Shown here one piece after another: positions 15,397 to 16,319 of a stretch of DNA of 16,319 nt (position 1 is the stretch's first letter; each line of letters opens with the position of its first letter). The position numbers were made by a program, and so were the translations under genes. Source of the stretch: Discostella pseudostelligera (Eukaryota; Bacillariophyta; Thalassiosirophyceae; Thalassiosirales; Thalassiosiraceae). The notes beneath the pieces were generated by a model. The model made no database searches. It had not been told where the DNA came from and saw only the letters and a list, made by a program, of their open reading frames with translations. The stretch lies in contig JALLBK010000721.1 of assembly GCA_036940085.1 (NCBI GenBank), forward strand, positions 1 to 16,319. The letters run 5' to 3'.

Positions 15397-15889
15397 AATT
15401 GAAGTCATTGTATTGACTTGTAGTAGCGATTAGAGAATATTGTACATAGAGCTGTTCACTTGTGTATTCTGTTCGATTAGTAGAGGTCTATTGCATCGTT
15501 GTCTTGGACACAGCCCTGTTAGTTTCTCAAGCGTCAGCCCTGCACGTAAAACAAGGATATCACTTTGGGCTACCCTTCGCACCGTTATCAAGAAACATGG
15601 GCACGCCCGATCTCGGAACCTCGGCATTGTACCTCGTCGGTTCACGTGCGAAGCTGGCCATCGCCATTCCTGGACGAAGGACGAAGAGACGACTACCTCT
15701 TCCTTTTACGCCATCGTCTTCGACATAGAATGCTGTCCAACTTTTGGAAAGACACCGATGTCCATTCAACAGGCCTACAAACATGATAATTGTATATATT
15801 GATGGTCAATCACAAAACACCGGAATACACACATGAATTTGTTTTGTGTCGTTTCCTCTAACCCCTCGGAATAATGCCCAAGTAAGCAT
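15397..15889. other. Intergenic region between two convergent genes, unassigned
   Basis: The 493 bases between the carrier and the right-edge gene hold both 3' ends. Overlapping open frames of 71 to 120 codons cover 15430-15802 on both strands. None has a recognisable motif, and the 88-codon plus-strand frame starts with GTG. The crowding of open frames may only reflect a locally GC-rich stretch (15540-15720), although a small unrecognised gene cannot be ruled out. Confidence 0.35.
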
Positions 15890-16319
15890 TCACTTTCTGC
15901 TACGCTTCGGACCACGATCAATCCACGACGGTTCGCCAGTATCTTCGTCCTTCTCAATGTAGGAATATCGATCGGCTGCGTAGTCGGTAGTGGGATGCGC
16001 GTAGGTGGTGTGTTCCCAACCTGAGATGACGGTGGGCTCATTATCAGACCCCCCACTACTGCTTTGGTCATTGCAATCATCATCGTTGTCGGAATTTTCA
16101 TCACGATTACTGTCGTCAGAAGATGAAGATTCGGCGTCGGAACTGTCCTTCACAACATCATCGTCATTGGAATTGCTAGAGGCTCTACTACCACTGGAGG
16201 CTTCGTCGTTGTTATCATCATCATTATCGGTACCGGCACTATTGCCGTAGGATTCGCTGTCATCAAGATCATCGTTGTCATTATGACTGTCATTATAGTC
16301 ATCAAAACCGTTGTCGCCG
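15890..16319 (-). CDS. C-terminal end of an acidic, Ser/Asp/Asn-rich protein (partial)
   Basis: On the minus strand a frame enters from the right edge (first full codon at 16316-16318) and ends at TGA 15890-15892, giving the last 142 residues. There is no ATG in the open part, so the start lies outside the window. About 110 residues are Asp/Asn/Ser/Gly-rich and surely disordered. The final 40 look more ordered and aromatic (ISGWEHTTYAHP, DYAADRYSYIEKDEDTG, then PSWIDRGPKRSRK), ending in a basic cluster that could be a nuclear signal. The family is unknown. It is convergent with the carrier gene. Confidence 0.65.
   Translation of the reverse strand, partial: GDNGFDDYNDSHNDNDDLDDSESYGNSAGTDNDDDNNDEASSGSRASSNSNDDDVVKDSSDAESSSSDDSNRDENSDNDDDCNDQSSSGGSDNEPTVISGWEHTTYAHPTTDYAADRYSYIEKDEDTGEPSWIDRGPKRSRK

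Noticed and set aside
15590..15630. Short match to the 5S rRNA motif CGCCCGATCTCG with GGAA following
   Set aside because: The internal control region and the rest of a 5S fold are absent, so the match is chance.

Overview
The window looks like nuclear DNA of a diatom, or a close stramenopile relative with a red-algal-type plastid. Three things point that way. The genes are compact, with few short GT-AG introns (92 to 300 bases) and CA/CT-rich 5' leaders. One gene encodes a protein with a stacked signal peptide, a transit region with Phe at the predicted cleavage point and a twin-arginine lumen signal, which is the import route of secondary red plastids. A PIF/Harbinger DNA transposon of a type I associate with diatom genomes is also present. 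I cannot name the species.

Layout, left to right. (1) 152-1769 (+) is a two-exon gene for a Ser-rich protein with a C-terminal membrane anchor. (2) 2341-2796 (-) is the gene for ribosomal protein eL39 (RPL39). Its start codon stands alone in the first exon, ahead of a 300-base intron. (3) 3315-5882 (-) encodes a large RCC1-type protein in which all seven beta-propeller blades can be traced. (4) A 777-base divergent promoter region separates it from 6660-8171 (+), which encodes a SUMO/Rad60-SLD-like ubiquitin fold fused to a BTB/POZ domain. (5) 8435-11473 is a Harbinger transposon of about 3.04 kb, with 31-base terminal inverted repeats and a GTA target duplication. It carries a DDE transposase (+), whose catalytic middle is missing exactly at a single N in the sequence, a convergent SANT/Myb-like accessory gene (-) and a small coiled-coil ORF (-). 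(6) 11613-12062 and 12321-12659 (+) are tandemly duplicated genes for small Asp-rich proteins. The second is interrupted by an in-frame TAG. (7) 13041-13721 (-) encodes a thylakoid-lumen protein. (8) 14123-15396 (+) is a two-exon gene for a mitochondrial carrier that best resembles the ornithine (ORT1/ARG11) type. (9) 15890 to the right edge (-) is the C-terminal end of an acidic protein.

The genes do not form a pathway. They are ordinary, independently transcribed nuclear genes (translation, plastid lumen, mitochondrial transport, possible protein turnover) into which one transposon has inserted, between the BTB gene and the first Asp-rich gene. The points most worth following are the ubiquitin-like/BTB fusion, the autonomous-looking but sequence-gapped Harbinger copy, the Asp-rich gene pair with a nonsense mutation in one copy, and the altered third signature of the mitochondrial carrier. 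I see no CRISPR array, operon, tRNA, rRNA or viral gene.
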